Assembly: GCA_018136815.1 (NCBI GenBank)
Contig: CM030934.1
Span: 838,979-902,978, forward strand
Length of the DNA stretch: 64,000 bases
Origin: Isochrysis galbana
Lineage: Eukaryota > Haptophyta > Isochrysidales > Isochrysidaceae
Reading direction: 5' to 3'
A program made the position numbers and the translations under genes. A model generated the notes under the pieces. The model was not told the origin of the DNA. It ran no database searches and was given only the letters and a program-made list of their open reading frames with translations. How positions within the stretch are numbered: position 1 is the first letter of the stretch; each line of letters begins with the position of its first letter. Positions 10,635-20,835 of this stretch are shown here, one piece after another.

Positions 10635-11333
10635 TAGGGACAACTCATGCCAAACAGAGCCGTTCACTGCAGTCCGTTCTCGTGTCGAAGGTGGCTTACT
10701 TTAACGGTAGGATCCCATCGCCTCTTTCTGCGGGGGGGGGGGGGGGGGGGGGGGGGGGGCCGGGGGGGGGGGGGGCGCGGGGGGGGGGGAGAGAGGGGAG
10801 GGGGATCTTCTTGCCTCTCTCTCTTCTTCCCCTTCCTCTCTCTCTTCGGGTCCATCATCGACTACGACGTCGATATCTTCTGTTTCAAAGACATGTGTTC
10901 GTGTTGGTGAGAATATGGCAACGAACGGGCGAGGAACCAGAAGAGAGACAGTGAGAGAGAGAAGAAAAGAGGCCCTCTCTAGTAGAAGGTGCGTGTAGAG
11001 AGGAAGCGACGTCAGGTGCCGCTTAAACTCATGAGTGAACCCGCACTCACAGAGAAAGAAACCTTGAAGATCGCCTTGTTAGTGCGCGGCTCCTTCCTCT
11101 CTCTCTCTCTCTCTCCCTCTCTCTCTCTCTACTCTCTCTCGCTCTCTTGTACCCTCGCAGCGCGCGCCCTCTCTCCCTCCTCTCCCTCTCCTCTCCCACT
11201 TTCACATCTCTCCTGGACGCTTTCCCCAGATTCTTGCACCCTCTTACCCCCTCTACCCAGCGCCGCGCGGGCGGTGGTGCCGCCCCTCCTCCCTCCTTCC
11301 CTCCCTTCCCCCTGCTGGCTTCCCCCCATCCGC
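10635..11333. other. Upstream region of the kinase gene with G and CT microsatellites
   Basis: Contents: a G-rich homopolymer tract at about 10732-10795, a (TC)n tract at about 11096-11150, and then C/T-rich sequence up to the chosen kinase start at 11334. The kinase frame is open from 10989, but that part would translate the microsatellite. I treat it as leader. Confidence 0.5.
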
Positions 11334-13229
11334 ATGCGCGCTCCAATTCCTCTCAAGCCGCTGTCTCTCGCACCAGCCGTGTGGACCGATGACGACCTGC
11401 TCGAATCGGACGACGAGTACGCGCCCTCGCCCATCTCTGGATTCCTCAAGGTGCTGGGCACTGGCGCCTCGGGCACCGTCTGGCTGCTCGGCACCTCCAT
11501 GCCGGCCTCCTCGCAGGGGAGCAGCGCGTCAGACTGCACCGGGAGGGGAGGAGACGGGCCGCTATCTCGATCGGCGCACGGCTGCGCGCAAGGAGGCTGC
11601 ATCGTCTGCGGAGCTGCGCCAGCACATTCGCCAGAGCGGACAGGCGTATGCCAATGCCAACCAGCTACTGCCGCCGCTGCCGCTATGTCCGGCAGCGGCG
11701 GCTTTGGCGCGCGGACAGGCGCGCCGAGTCGCTTCGCGCTCAAGGTCACTTCGCATGAGCATGGCGCGCAGACTACATGCGTCGACCCGCGCACCGAGGA
11801 GGTGCTCATCGCACGCTCGCGGCACGATTTTATTGTGCGCTCATTCGGCTCGCACCTGGATGTGCGCAACCGCAAGACGTACCTCATGACGGAAGCGTGT
11901 CTCGGCGGCGACCTAGGCCACTTGCTTCGCCGCGCCGGTGGGATCCAGGCTGGCGAGCGCGGCTGCGGCGGTTGTGGCGCCGGCGGCGAGGGCGTGCCAG
12001 CCGCGGCTGGCCTTCGTGGAACACTGCCGGTTGACGTGGCGCGCTCCTTCTGCCTTTGCATCGTCTCGGCACTGAGCTATCTGCACTCGCAGGGCATCAT
12101 GTACCGTGACCTCAAACCCGATAATCTCGTGCTCGACGCATCGGGCCTGCTCAAGCTCGTCGACTTCGGCCTCGCCAAATCGAGCGCCGAGCCGTCGTAC
12201 ACACTTTGTGGCACACCTGAGTACCTCGCTCCAGAGATCGTCATGGTCCAAGGGCACGGCCCAGCGGTCGATTGGTGGGCGCTGGGTGTGGTAGTCTACG
12301 AAATGACGCATGGCTGCACTCCCTTCTCCGAGCGTGGCACTGTCGAGGACGTGCTGCAGCTTTACCGCAACATCTCGCACCCTGACTATAAGGTCGCATA
12401 CGATACGTCGCTACCTACGCCGCTCCTCTCCTTCCTCAAGCGCCTGCTCCGGCGCAACCCGAGTGCACGGCTGGGCGCTCAGCCCGAGGGAGAACCGCCA
12501 GCCTCGGCTGCCGGTGCGCGCGCCGTCCGTGCCCACCCATGGCTCGAGGGCGTGAGATGGGATTCGCCCGACGAGTGGCCACGGCCCGAGCCTGCGCTGC
12601 TTCACCCGCCGCTGCAGCGCTGTGGTGGCGCACGACAACCGCTCATCGCCGCGCCCGATGACACACCGCGCGACCTCGAGGCTGACGCTGACGCTGACGT
12701 CGAGGCTTATGCTTCCTGCTCGCCGCCAGCGCCGCCTGCTGTGCCGCGCACGCCCGAGAAGATGCACGCCGACGAAGGCGCGCATCCTACCGACAGCAGG
12801 CCAGGCCACGCCGTCACCTCCGTTGGCGACAAGCCAGCCGACGCGCCAACCGGAGCGCACGCCGCCTCAGCTGCGTCCACGCCCGAGCGCGCGCTGCACC
12901 AGTGCGCGCTCTCTCGCGCGCATACGCTGCCCGAGTTTACAGTGAAGGATCGTCGCCTTGTCGGTAATCTCGCTCCGCCGCCGCTTGTCACTTATACCTC
13001 GGGCTGGAACAATGACTCGACTTGGGACGACAGCAGCCACTTTCGTGCCGCTGTTGCCTCGTACCACTCTGACATGCGGCACGCAATCCACCGCCACTCA
13101 TCGGCTGTCGACCGTACCGGCAGCTGGGGTGGTGGCGCGTTACCGGGGGGTGCGTGCGGCGGCGAGCCGGCGGACCACGTGACCGTGGATGACGAGTCGG
13201 GACTGCGCTTCCTGCACGAGTCGTCTTGA
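11334..13229 (+). CDS. AGC-family serine/threonine protein kinase (PKA/PKG-like core)
   Basis: Predicted to phosphorylate Ser/Thr on target proteins in the cytoplasm or nucleus. From the ATG at 11334 it is a single 631-residue exon. The ATP-binding glycine loop GTGASGTV lies near residue 42. An insert of about 85 low-complexity residues follows, then the FALKV lysine near 135. The catalytic loop YRDLKPDN is near 257 (Tyr in place of His is normal for AGC kinases), DFG near 276, and the activation segment TLCGTPEYLAPE. DWWALGVVVYEM completes the C-lobe by about residue 410. The long Pro/Ala/His-rich tail shows no convincing AGC hydrophobic motif and no cyclic-nucleotide-binding domain, so regulation is probably atypical. 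An upstream in-frame ATG at 10989 would add 115 residues of Ser/Leu low complexity. I prefer 11334. Confidence 0.88.
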   Translation: MRAPIPLKPLSLAPAVWTDDDLLESDDEYAPSPISGFLKVLGTGASGTVWLLGTSMPASSQGSSASDCTGRGGDGPLSRSAHGCAQGGCIVCGAAPAHSPERTGVCQCQPATAAAAAMSGSGGFGARTGAPSRFALKVTSHEHGAQTTCVDPRTEEVLIARSRHDFIVRSFGSHLDVRNRKTYLMTEACLGGDLGHLLRRAGGIQAGERGCGGCGAGGEGVPAAAGLRGTLPVDVARSFCLCIVSALSYLHSQGIMYRDLKPDNLVLDASGLLKLVDFGLAKSSAEPSYTLCGTPEYLAPEIVMVQGHGPAVDWWALGVVVYEMTHGCTPFSERGTVEDVLQLYRNISHPDYKVAYDTSLPTPLLSFLKRLLRRNPSARLGAQPEGEPPASAAGARAVRAHPWLEGVRWDSPDEWPRPEPALLHPPLQRCGGARQPLIAAPDDTPRDLEADADADVEAYASCSPPAPPAVPRTPEKMHADEGAHPTDSRPGHAVTSVGDKPADAPTGAHAASAASTPERALHQCALSRAHTLPEFTVKDRRLVGNLAPPPLVTYTSGWNNDSTWDDSSHFRAAVASYHSDMRHAIHRHSSAVDRTGSWGGGALPGGACGGEPADHVTVDDESGLRFLHESS

Positions 13230-14223
13230 TGCTCTGGCCGGTTGGGCAACCGCTTCTCTGTGCATCGCATGCGCTCAAAGCGTGTCCCTCGTCCACATCG
13301 TTGCTGCTCTCACTGCATGTTTTCCGTCTGTTCCTTCACATGTAAACGTCTCACTCATGCCATACGATCGATGCGTCGAATGGGATGCTCGCTCGCAGCT
13401 CGATGCTTAAACTTATTTCCCTCCGAATGCGACGACGGGGGTGGGGAAGCCGTGGTCATCCTGCATGCGCATGCTGGAAGAGAATGAAAGGGACATAGTG
13501 GTGGTATTATGCCTCGGCTGCATGGCAGCCGTCGGCCTGAGCTATTTTACGGGTTTGTGTTGGATGTCGGTCGGTAAGTGGAGTTGTGGGTACAAGTGCT
13601 CGAGTGGCGCGGCTATAGGTATGGGTGCTTTGCGGCTACTAGTGAACGATGCTCATTGTTGTGCGCCATCAGTCTCTGCGGCTATTTAATTTGTTGTTAT
13701 AGCTGGTTGTTTGTGAAACTAAGTTTATACTTAGTTCAGGCCACGGGGGGATGCCTCGCGCCTCCCCTCTCAGGCACCAATTCCTCGCTCCGGGGGGCCT
13801 GTCGGTCAACCCCATGCTCTGTCTTTTGGCATGAGCAGGGCACTCAACAATACCACCCAGACCCCCAATGGGCGCGGGTCGCGAGCCGCACTCCCATGCC
13901 CGCATTGGGCCTGCCCTCGTAGCCTGACTCCCCCCCCCATCCCTGGTCGCCAGGCACCAGGCAGACAGGGGCCTCTGCGCGGCACCCAAGGCCAGCAGCG
14001 AGGCCAGCGTGGGAGAGGCAGGGGGGGCCAAGTGCTGAGCCCAACCTTCCACTGCCCCCTGAGCTGCCCTTGCTGGCCCTCTGGCTCTGGGAGCCCCGAA
14101 AGGACTTCTAAGAGCAGGCCGTGGCGCGTAGGCCCAGGCCAATACTTGTACAACTTGTTCTGCAAGTTTGGGTGGCTCGCCCAACTTGCCAGAAGTTTGG
14201 GCCCTCTCTACAAGTGGCTGCAA
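13230..14223. other. Gap with an inverted SINE-like copy
   Basis: The 3' flank of the kinase runs to about 13700 with no gene seen. From about 13722 (AACTAAGTTTATACTTAGTT, a hairpin) to about 14110 the reverse complement resembles the GC-rich SINE-like copies at 29474-30233 and 34930-35345. It shares the terminal hairpin, the C/G block near CATGGGG, and the CTGCCTCTCCCACGCTGGC block. The frames across it are repeat-derived. Confidence 0.5.
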
Positions 14224-15230
14224 GATTGGGGCCTTACACAAGAGGCGGGAGTGCATGTATATTTACGTCCGTATACCGTCCACATGGGGGGCATTCGCCA
14301 AAAAAACAACCAAACCTGAGGTTGCACCCTCTTGGCGCCGGGCTCTCTACCAGTATCCAGTATAATCTCCTCTTCATTAGTAGACAGCAACGATTACGAC
14401 AAGAGCTGAACATGTTCACTCGCGGTGAACAAGTTGTCGCGGTGAACAAGTTGACTCGGTGAACAAGTTGTCGCGCGGATGCGACTCTTTCACATAATCA
14501 GGGCCTTTCATGACAGTAAATTGGCCCTCTCTCTTGCCCTCTTCAGCTCCGAGGAGACGGATTGGGGCCTTACACAAGAGGCGGGAGTGCATGTATATTT
14601 ACGTCCGTATACCGTCCACATGGGGGGCATTCGCCAAAAAAACAACCAAACCTGAGGTTGCACCCTCTTGGCGCCGGGCTCTCTACCAGTATCCAGTATA
14701 ATCTCCTCTTCATTAGTAGACAGCAACGATTACGACAAGAGCTGAACATGTTCACTCGCGGTGAACAAGTTGTCGCGGTGAACAAGTTGACTCGGTGAAC
14801 AAGTTGTCGCGCGGATGCGACTCTTTCACATAATCAGGGCCTTTCATGACAGTAAATTGGCCCTCTCTCTTGCCCTCTTCAGCTCCGAGGAGACGGATTG
14901 GGGCCTTACACAAGAGGCGGGAGTGCATGTATATTTACGTCCGTATACCGTCCACATGGGGGGCATTCGCCAAAAAAACAACCAAACCTGAGGTTGCACC
15001 CTCTTGGCGCCGGGCTCTCTACCAGTATCCAGTATAATCTCCTCTTCATTAGTAGACAGCAACGATTACGACAAGAGCTGAACATGTTCACTCGCGGTGA
15101 ACAAGTTGTCGCGGTGAACAAGTTGACTCGGTGAACAAGTTGTCGCGCGGATGCGACTCTTTCACATAATCAGGGCCTTTCATGACAGTAAATTGGCCCT
15201 CTCTCTTGCCCTCTTCAGCTCCGAGGAGAC
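14224..15230 (+). repeat. Three-copy tandem repeat, 336-bp unit
   Basis: Units begin with ATTGGGGCCTTACACAAGAG at about 14224, 14560 and 14896 and are nearly identical, giving exactly 336 bp per period. Each unit carries several GAACAAGTTG/GAACATGTTC near-palindromes close to CGCGGTGAACAAG, and one GTCGCGCGGATGCGAC dyad. Small ORFs repeat in each unit only because the DNA does. The high identity suggests recent amplification. Confidence 0.95.
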
Positions 15231-15587
15231 AGGCTGCGGCGCGCGGCTGTCGAGGCGAAGCTCGTTTCCTCATCGGAAACGAGCCGCGGAGGCGCACCGG
15301 CGGCTAGCGCGGCGCACGGCTCACCCGGGGAGCCCGGGACGGGCTCATCGGGGGAACGGGGAGGGCAAATGACGGGCATGTGAAATGGACGGGGAAGTGG
15401 CACGGAACGCAAATCGGAGGGACGGAGGACGTAGGGAAGGGCGCGGCGAGCAGATACCGCTTGATTGGGACTCGTAGGGACTCGTAGACTCGAAAGGATG
15501 ACTCGGAAGACTCGGGACTTGGGGGTACTCAGGGGGGCTGCAGGTTACCAACAGGCGATACAACGCCGAACACCACGTTGACAGACA

Positions 15588-15870
15588 ACCTGAACAAGTT
15601 CACATCTCAACAAGTTGACCTCTCAACATGTTGACCTCTCAACAAGTTGACCTTTCAACATGTTGACCTCTCAACATGTTGACCTCCCAACAAGTTGACC
15701 TCCCAACAAGTTGACCTCTCAACATGTTGACCTTTCAACATGTTCACATCTCAACAAGTTGACCTCTCAACATGTTGACCTCTCAACAAGTTGGTTTCGC
15801 TCACCGAACAAGTTGGTTCCCGCCTGAACAAGTCGTGAACAAGTTGGTTCCACCCTCAACAAGTTGATTC
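15588..15870 (+). repeat. 16-bp tandem array with AACAWGTT near-palindromic cores
   Basis: About 13 contiguous 16-bp units of the form ACCTCTCAACAAGTTG alternate irregularly between AAGTTG and ATGTTG cores, then about five looser copies follow with wider spacing (GAACAAGTTGGTTCC). The ATGTTG version contains the perfect palindrome AACATGTT. The same core occurs in the 336-bp units just upstream, so about 1.5 kb is dense in one short dyad. Confidence 0.93.
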
Positions 15871-16071
15871 CAGGTAAAAATAAAACTCAACTCCTTCGAT
15901 TTTCGAGACAAAAATCGGCGAACCCGAACTTGAGCCCAGGGAGAATCCGAATCAACTCGCCTGGAGCGACCACGACGAACCTAGAAGACGGTAGATAACG
16001 AAGAAGGCTCGTATTCAGGCCGAAACATTCTTGCCAAAGAGCCTGGATACAACACCCCCCAAATCAAATCG
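15871..16071. mobile_element. LTR or UTR fragment of a gypsy element, inverted relative to 34494-34590
   Basis: About 15873-15955 (AAAATAAAACTCA ... AATCGGCGAACC ... GGGAGAATCCGAATC) is the inverse of about 34494-34590 with modest divergence. No gene is present. It directly abuts the minus-strand protease remnant at 16072-16290, so the two probably belong to one degraded retroelement. Confidence 0.5.
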
Positions 16072-16290
16072 AGACGACACCGCGGCGTCCGTTAGTCGGT
16101 CAACGCACGCGTCCGGGTTGGCTAGCAAGGCGGTGGTGACTACTGACGGGCCTGCTCCTGTATCGGCGAGGGTGCTATTGACGGTGAGGGCGGAGTCGGC
16201 TAGGACCACGCCGTCGTGGTTATCGGAGACGCCGGAGCGGCAAATCATTAAATCTCGGATGTAGAGGCAGTGACGCGGATAAAGGGATGG
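16072..16290 (-). pseudogene. Gypsy aspartic protease fragment
   Basis: The minus-strand frame contains LYPRHCLYIRDL, ALTVNSTLADTGAGPSV and ACVDRL in the order and spacing seen in the protease region of the polyprotein at 42016-49500. The catalytic DTGA is present. The fragment stops soon after ACVDRLTDAA, and the flap and following region are missing, so it is a remnant. The upstream part of the same open frame is Pro/Thr-rich linker that also resembles the region before the protease in that polyprotein. Confidence 0.8.
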
Positions 16291-16671
16291 CTCCGTCTCG
16301 ACGATGCTCTCGGTGTCGTGCGCGGTCACGTGCGCAATTGTTACGGGCGGGGTCGGACTCGACGGAGTTGTCGGAACCGGCGGGTTCGGATGGGGCATCG
16401 GGGGACTCTTGGGCGGGGGATGAAGGGTCCTCTCCACCTTGGAAACTCGGAGGGGCGACGGCCGAAGGCGCGAGCGCGGATTTTGTGCTTGTCGAAGCGA
16501 AGCTCGTTTCCTCATTGGAGTCTCTGCAGGGCCTGCAGGGACATCTTCACCTGCGTCTTCACCTGCGTCGGCGTGCGGCATCGGCCAGCGGCTCAATGCA
16601 GGTGCGCATCTTCCCAGTTGGAAAATTTTTTTATTCTCAGCCTCAGCCTATCACTCCTGATCCGACCAGCC

Positions 16672-17052
16672 ATGTCCGCTCCGTCGTCGCGCTCGCCCTC
16701 GCCCAAGCCCGTCCTCCCGCCTTTCTCTGCTGAGGAGGTGGTCCAGCCCGTCATTCCATCACTCCCGGCCATCTCAGCCGCGCCTCCCGCCGATCGTTTC
16801 CCTTCCGTATCGTCGCATATCGAGCCAGTGGTCATGCTCGATGCTCGATCCGTCATTCCCTCCCATGAGCGCCCGCCCCAATCTCCCAAAATAGACCGCC
16901 ACGAGCGGGGGAAGGGAGGGGGGTCACTCACCGACGCCATTGCCCTTCGTGGGGCGGGAGGGGGTCGTTCGGAGGGGGGAGGCGGCTGGCGGGGCAGGCT
17001 AGGGGGGGACCTTGCGGAATCCTTGCACACCCAGGGGAGGTGGAAGCAATAG
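16672..17052 (+). CDS. LTR-borne Ser/Pro leader ORF, copy 1
   Basis: A 127-residue frame starts MSAPSSRSPSPKPVLPPF and is followed by AEEVVQPV, then Pro/Ser-rich and Gly/Arg-rich sequence. The same opening appears at 20836 on the plus strand, and as MSLSPPSSPSPKP and MPLSPPSSPSLKP on the minus strand inside the LTRs at 39337 and 58806. Recurrence in LTR contexts suggests a retroelement leader peptide or the start of gag. No function is known and expression is uncertain. Confidence 0.4.
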   Translation: MSAPSSRSPSPKPVLPPFSAEEVVQPVIPSLPAISAAPPADRFPSVSSHIEPVVMLDARSVIPSHERPPQSPKIDRHERGKGGGSLTDAIALRGAGGGRSEGGGGWRGRLGGDLAESLHTQGRWKQ

Positions 17053-17553
17053 TGGTTAAAATGAGTGAGTGACCGAGCTAGCATTGGCATATTGGCATCG
17101 GCGATTGGATTTCCTTAGTCTTACGAGTGCGGCGTGAATATTTATGTTTTGTTCATCCAAGAATCGGGTGGCAGAAAATTCGTGCACGAGGCAGCCGAAA
17201 GCGGCGTACACCTCGTCCAACAAGAGATGTACAATGTCTAGTCGCCTCACTCTCCCCTCACACGATCGGGTGGGCGGGGTGGGTGGACGTGTCTAGGAGG
17301 CTGTTCGTCTGCAACAATGACGGCAGGCGAAGAAATAGGGCCAGGGTAGAGTAAACGGCAGAGCGCATGACAGCAGCCGCTCCAGCTCCATCAGCCAAGC
17401 CAACGGGAGGTTTGAGGCCCGTCTTTTACCAATGCAACGCTCTACGTCGGTCTAGACGGCTTCCACGCCTAGAGCGGCGAGCCGCCAGACAGCAACAGCG
17501 ATCTCCCATAAGTGCTCTGAGAGATACGCGCGGTGAAGGCACTCCGGACTGCG
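17053..17553. other. Intergenic, no gene seen
   Basis: About 500 bp between the leader ORF and the 3' end of the HERP-like gene on the minus strand. Open frames are short and show no recognisable motifs, and no repeat is obvious. Confidence 0.4.
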
Positions 17554-18888
17554 TCAGAAACCGTGCGCGTTCTGCTCCGCAAATGGGCCTCCAGCAGCTT
17601 GCTCGGCAGGCAAGACGCCCGGGAAAAGTGAGGTGAAGAACGCAACGAGTGTGCCGCAGAAAGCGGCGAGACCGCCGCGCTCCTGTTGGCCCGTTGTGTC
17701 CATAGCGGTCGCTGCGTCCTCGCCGGGAAGATCCCGCCCGCCTACCTGCCCTGTTGCGTCAGTGTCCTCATCGGTGGTCGTCTCGATATTTGCCTCTCCC
17801 GACTCCGCTTGCGGCGTGGGCAAGTTGGGTGCGAAGAAGTTAGCGATAAAATCGAGCCGTCCGGTCTGTGCAAAAAAGATGAGGACTGCGCACATCGCAA
17901 GGAGCAGCACGCGGTGGGGCGCGCCGTCTTGCGAGAGTAAGTACACGAAGAGACAGAGCTTGAGCACGAGCTTCAGCGCGTCACCTGGCTCCTCACCCTC
18001 TGCCATCACCCCTTCCCGTCCGTCGAACCTCTCTTGCACCGCCCGCGCCGCCACCTCGGCTGCTTCCGCACCGTCCGTATTGGCATCTTCACGCGGCGTG
18101 GCGTCCGCTGATTCCGGGACGAAGGTCACCGAACCTGCGCAGCCATGCGCCCCGTCGGTGAAGATGCCGTAGCCGGGAGGCATCACCGGCATAGGCACAA
18201 CATATGGCTGCCCAAACCACTCGTATGTCATGAGCTGGTAGCCGACAGGCGCCAAAGGCTCTAGCGACGGCGGAAAGGCCGTCGCGCCTGCGAAGGCGGA
18301 CGGGGCTGCCTCCGCGGAGTCCAGGGGACGCGCCACGAAGGATGAGTTGGAGCCCTGCAGGGCAGCAGGCTCTGGCGGCTGTGCCGCCAACGTGGGACGC
18401 GCCACAGTGCGCGGCTCATCTGTCACCAACACGCTCCGCACGTCCACCGCGTCGCTCATTGTCTCGTGCGAGGATCCATCGCCCGCGTTCGAAATGGGCT
18501 CTGGTGGAGGGCGCCGCTTTGACGGGGTCATCAGGTGGAAGACTTGTGGCTCACTCAGGTCGCGCTGCGCAGGCAGAGAGGGATAGCAGCGTCAGAATGC
18601 GCACACAGATGCAGTTCTTGCCCTTCCGGCAGGTTGGCCGCGTGACCGAGGACTCACCTGTCGGAGGAGATCGATCGCCTTCGCATCGTCTCTCAGCAGC
18701 TGCCCCGCGAAGATGAGCCTCTGCTCGGAGGGGAGAGGGTGGTCTGGGTGCTCTGCAGCGAGCCTCGCCTTGAGAGAGCCAATCGTGGAGGTGGCGAGCG
18801 GGACGCGCAGGCGGAAGTCGACGTCGTCGGCGGTGGAGGGGCTGCGGATCACCAGCGTCACCTCGTGTGGAGACGAGGGTGCCTCCAT
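17554..18888 (-). CDS. HERPUD-like: HERP-like ubiquitin-domain membrane protein (ERAD)
   Basis: Members of this family sit in the ER membrane and help assemble the HRD1 degradation complex. Two exons are proposed on the minus strand, 18888-18658 and 18564-17554, with a GT-AG intron of 93 bp in phase 0, giving 413 residues. Residues 1-85 form a ubiquitin-like fold: VTLVIRSP start, IGSLKARLAAEHPDHP, SEQRLIFAGQLLRDD, ending QVFHLM after the splice. A Pro/Ala/Ser-rich middle follows, then an EWFGQPYVVP..MPPGYG stretch. Two adjacent hydrophobic segments (LKLVLKLCLFVYLL and RVLLLAMCAVLIFFAQTG, near 258-295) match the membrane hairpin of HERP. Total length is close to the human protein. The assignment rests on domain order plus the membrane hairpin; other ubiquitin-like membrane proteins cannot be fully excluded. 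Confidence 0.82.
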
Positions 18889-19554
18889 CGTGAGGGAGAG
18901 AAGAGTCAAGGGGGGGGGGGAGGTGGGCGGAGGGGGCGGGCGAACAGATTGAGGGAAGGGTGACTCAGCGAGAGAGAGAAGGGGGTGGGGGTGGGGGGGG
19001 GGGAGGAAGGGGCAGGAAGAGGGAGAGAGAAGAGGGAGAGAGAGGAAAGAGAGGGGGGGCGGGGAGGGGGGGGGGGGAGAGGGACAGAGAGGGAGAGGAG
19101 AGAGGGAGAGAGGAGATAGGGAGAAAAGAGAAGTGAAATCGCTAGGGACTAGAACTTTGTATTTTGTACTCCTAAGGGAAGAGAACTGTCGAGAATGATG
19201 AGAGGATCGAAGGGATTTTGACGGAGAGGAAGGAGGAAGTATACGTGGATGTGGCACATAGAAGATCAGTGAGCGTGGTTCTGGGGGTGACGCTTCTTCT
19301 GGGGGTGAAGAGAGAGAGGGAGAGAGAGAGAACGCCCACGAAGGAGAAGGGTCTGGCGCGGAGAGAGGGACACAAGCCCTCCAACTTCTTAAAGTAGGAG
19401 TAGTGGTGGGGTAGTAAGGTCTCTCGCGGGGTGGAGTCCACCGAGAGCGGTCGCCCCAAGAGGTTATGTTATTCACTGAACACCACGGAGGGGGCGTCTT
19501 TTCGTGGGCGTCAGAGTTTTATTGTTGTGTTAGTATAACCTTAGTGCTGCGGGA
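18889..19554. other. Upstream region of the HERP-like gene, G-rich on the plus strand
   Basis: From about 18908 to 19125 the plus strand is a G/GA-rich tract, so the minus-strand gene has a strongly pyrimidine-rich 5' leader. Open minus-strand frames there are low complexity (Ser/Pro/Leu). The remainder to 19554 shows no gene. Confidence 0.55.
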
Positions 19555-19736
19555 GCGTAGCCCTTCGACGGCAACGGAGCAACGGAGCCCCTACCCCACG
19601 ATGGGGGATGCGCGTGTGCGCGGTTGGCGCATGGCTCGTCCGGTGTATGTGGCTAGGAATGCTAGCTCACAAGATGTCATACGACTGTCGCATCCGCGAT
19701 CGACCTTTTTGTTTTAGAAGTTGTTTGCGTTTCTAT

Positions 19737-20186
19737 CAGTGATGGTGCATCAGTTCATCAGCTGACACCAACTTCGAGGCTGATACTGATATCATAGCTG
19801 ATATAAGCTAATGGACCTCATCAGCTGATATCACCTCAAAGGCCCTGAGCGAGCAGAATATCAACTGATATCAGTGGCTTGTGTATTTGCTGCAGAGCTA
19901 AATGCGACAAAACGTCATCGAACTAGCAATATGTGAGCGTTTAGTGGCTCAGGTGACAGCGCGTCGGCTGGGCGCAGTGCGGAGAGCCAGTTCGACTCCC
20001 ATCCAACCTCAGTAAAACTCAACTTTTTTGCACTTTTTTTTTGGATGTAGAAAGTAAAGGGGACTGGGTGTTTTGTTTTCTCCCCGCTCCAAGCTGCTGA
20101 CAACTGATAACTGATATCAGTTATCAGCTCGAGGTGAGCTGATACTGATGTAAAAAACTGATATTAGTACTGATGCACCATCACTG
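19737..20186. mobile_element. hAT-type MITE with 8-bp target duplication
   Basis: CAGTGATGGTGCATCAGT at 19737 is inverted at the right end (ACTGATGCACCATCACTG, ending 20186). GTTTCTAT occurs directly outside both ends (19729-19736 and 20187-20194). An 8-bp duplication and a CAGTG-type terminus are hAT hallmarks. The 450-bp interior has several ATCAGCTGATATCAGT-like palindromes near both ends and a tRNA-like block, but no transposase. Confidence 0.88.
19942..20030 (+). ncRNA. tRNA-like Pol III promoter block (SINE head or tRNA relic)
   Basis: GTGGCTCAGGTGACAGCGC (about 19944-19962) resembles an A box. AGTTCGACTCCC (about 19989-20000) matches the B-box consensus GGTTCGANTCC at 10 of 11 positions, at normal tRNA spacing. 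T runs at about 20023-20029 and 20034-20041 could terminate Pol III. I could not pair a convincing acceptor or T stem, so it is not called as a functional tRNA. It lies in the middle of a hAT-type MITE. Confidence 0.5.
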
Positions 20187-20835
20187 GTTTCTATGTCTAT
20201 GTCCTCTCCTTGCAGCCACGAGTCACCGTCGCGTCGTCCTACATTCGCCCATTCGCCCTCTTTGCCCTCGCCTCCTTTGTCGCCTCCCTTGTCGCCTGCT
20301 TGCCCCTCACCTGGCTTACCTCCTTGCGTGCTCCTCGCGTTTTAAGGCTAAGTCGTAAGTCGAGCGTTCAGGTAGCGCCGGTGCAAGGAACCGCCCCCTT
20401 GTGTGACCCTGATTTCCCCTCAGGTGTTGGCCGTTGGATTATATCATGGCGCTATTTTACTTCGGTCTTCATCAACTCACTTAAGGGTTTTCGAAAGATT
20501 CCCTCCTTATTCCTGTGCGTAACTGTCGCCCCCGTCGGATCGTCCGTCGCCCCGTCGCTCTCTTGTCGGCATTCTCTTCCTTGTTCGGTCTGTCAGCAGG
20601 TTCCTGTGCGTTCCGTGATAAGGATACGTTAGTGTGGAGAGTGTTGACGTGAGTGTGGTGTCATCTCGTCGGTCCATCGGCCCCTAACCGTCTGTCGTCT
20701 GTCGTTCGTCGTTCGTCGCTCTCGTTCTCGTTCTCGTTCCCGTTCTCGTCCCTCGTTCTCAACACTACCTCAATACCAAACCTCTCCACTCCCTCAGCCT
20801 CAGCCTATCCGTCCCGATCCGCGATCCGCCCAGCC

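Noticed and set aside
11129-12061. 310-codon minus-strand frame opposite the kinase
   Set aside because: The plus-strand frame has all kinase motifs in order; the opposite frame is Arg/Pro-rich without motifs, a typical GC-skew shadow.
15588-15870. Short regular repeats resembling a CRISPR array
   Set aside because: Units are contiguous 16-mers with no unique spacers, there are no cas-like genes, and the surrounding genes with introns are eukaryotic.
16015-16596. The whole 193-codon minus-strand frame as a functional protease gene
   Set aside because: Only about 73 codons match the retroelement protease; the flap region is missing and the rest is linker, so it is annotated as a remnant.
19944-20000. 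A functional tRNA gene
   Set aside because: A- and B-box-like sequences are present, but I could not form a plausible acceptor stem or T stem, and the block is inside a MITE.
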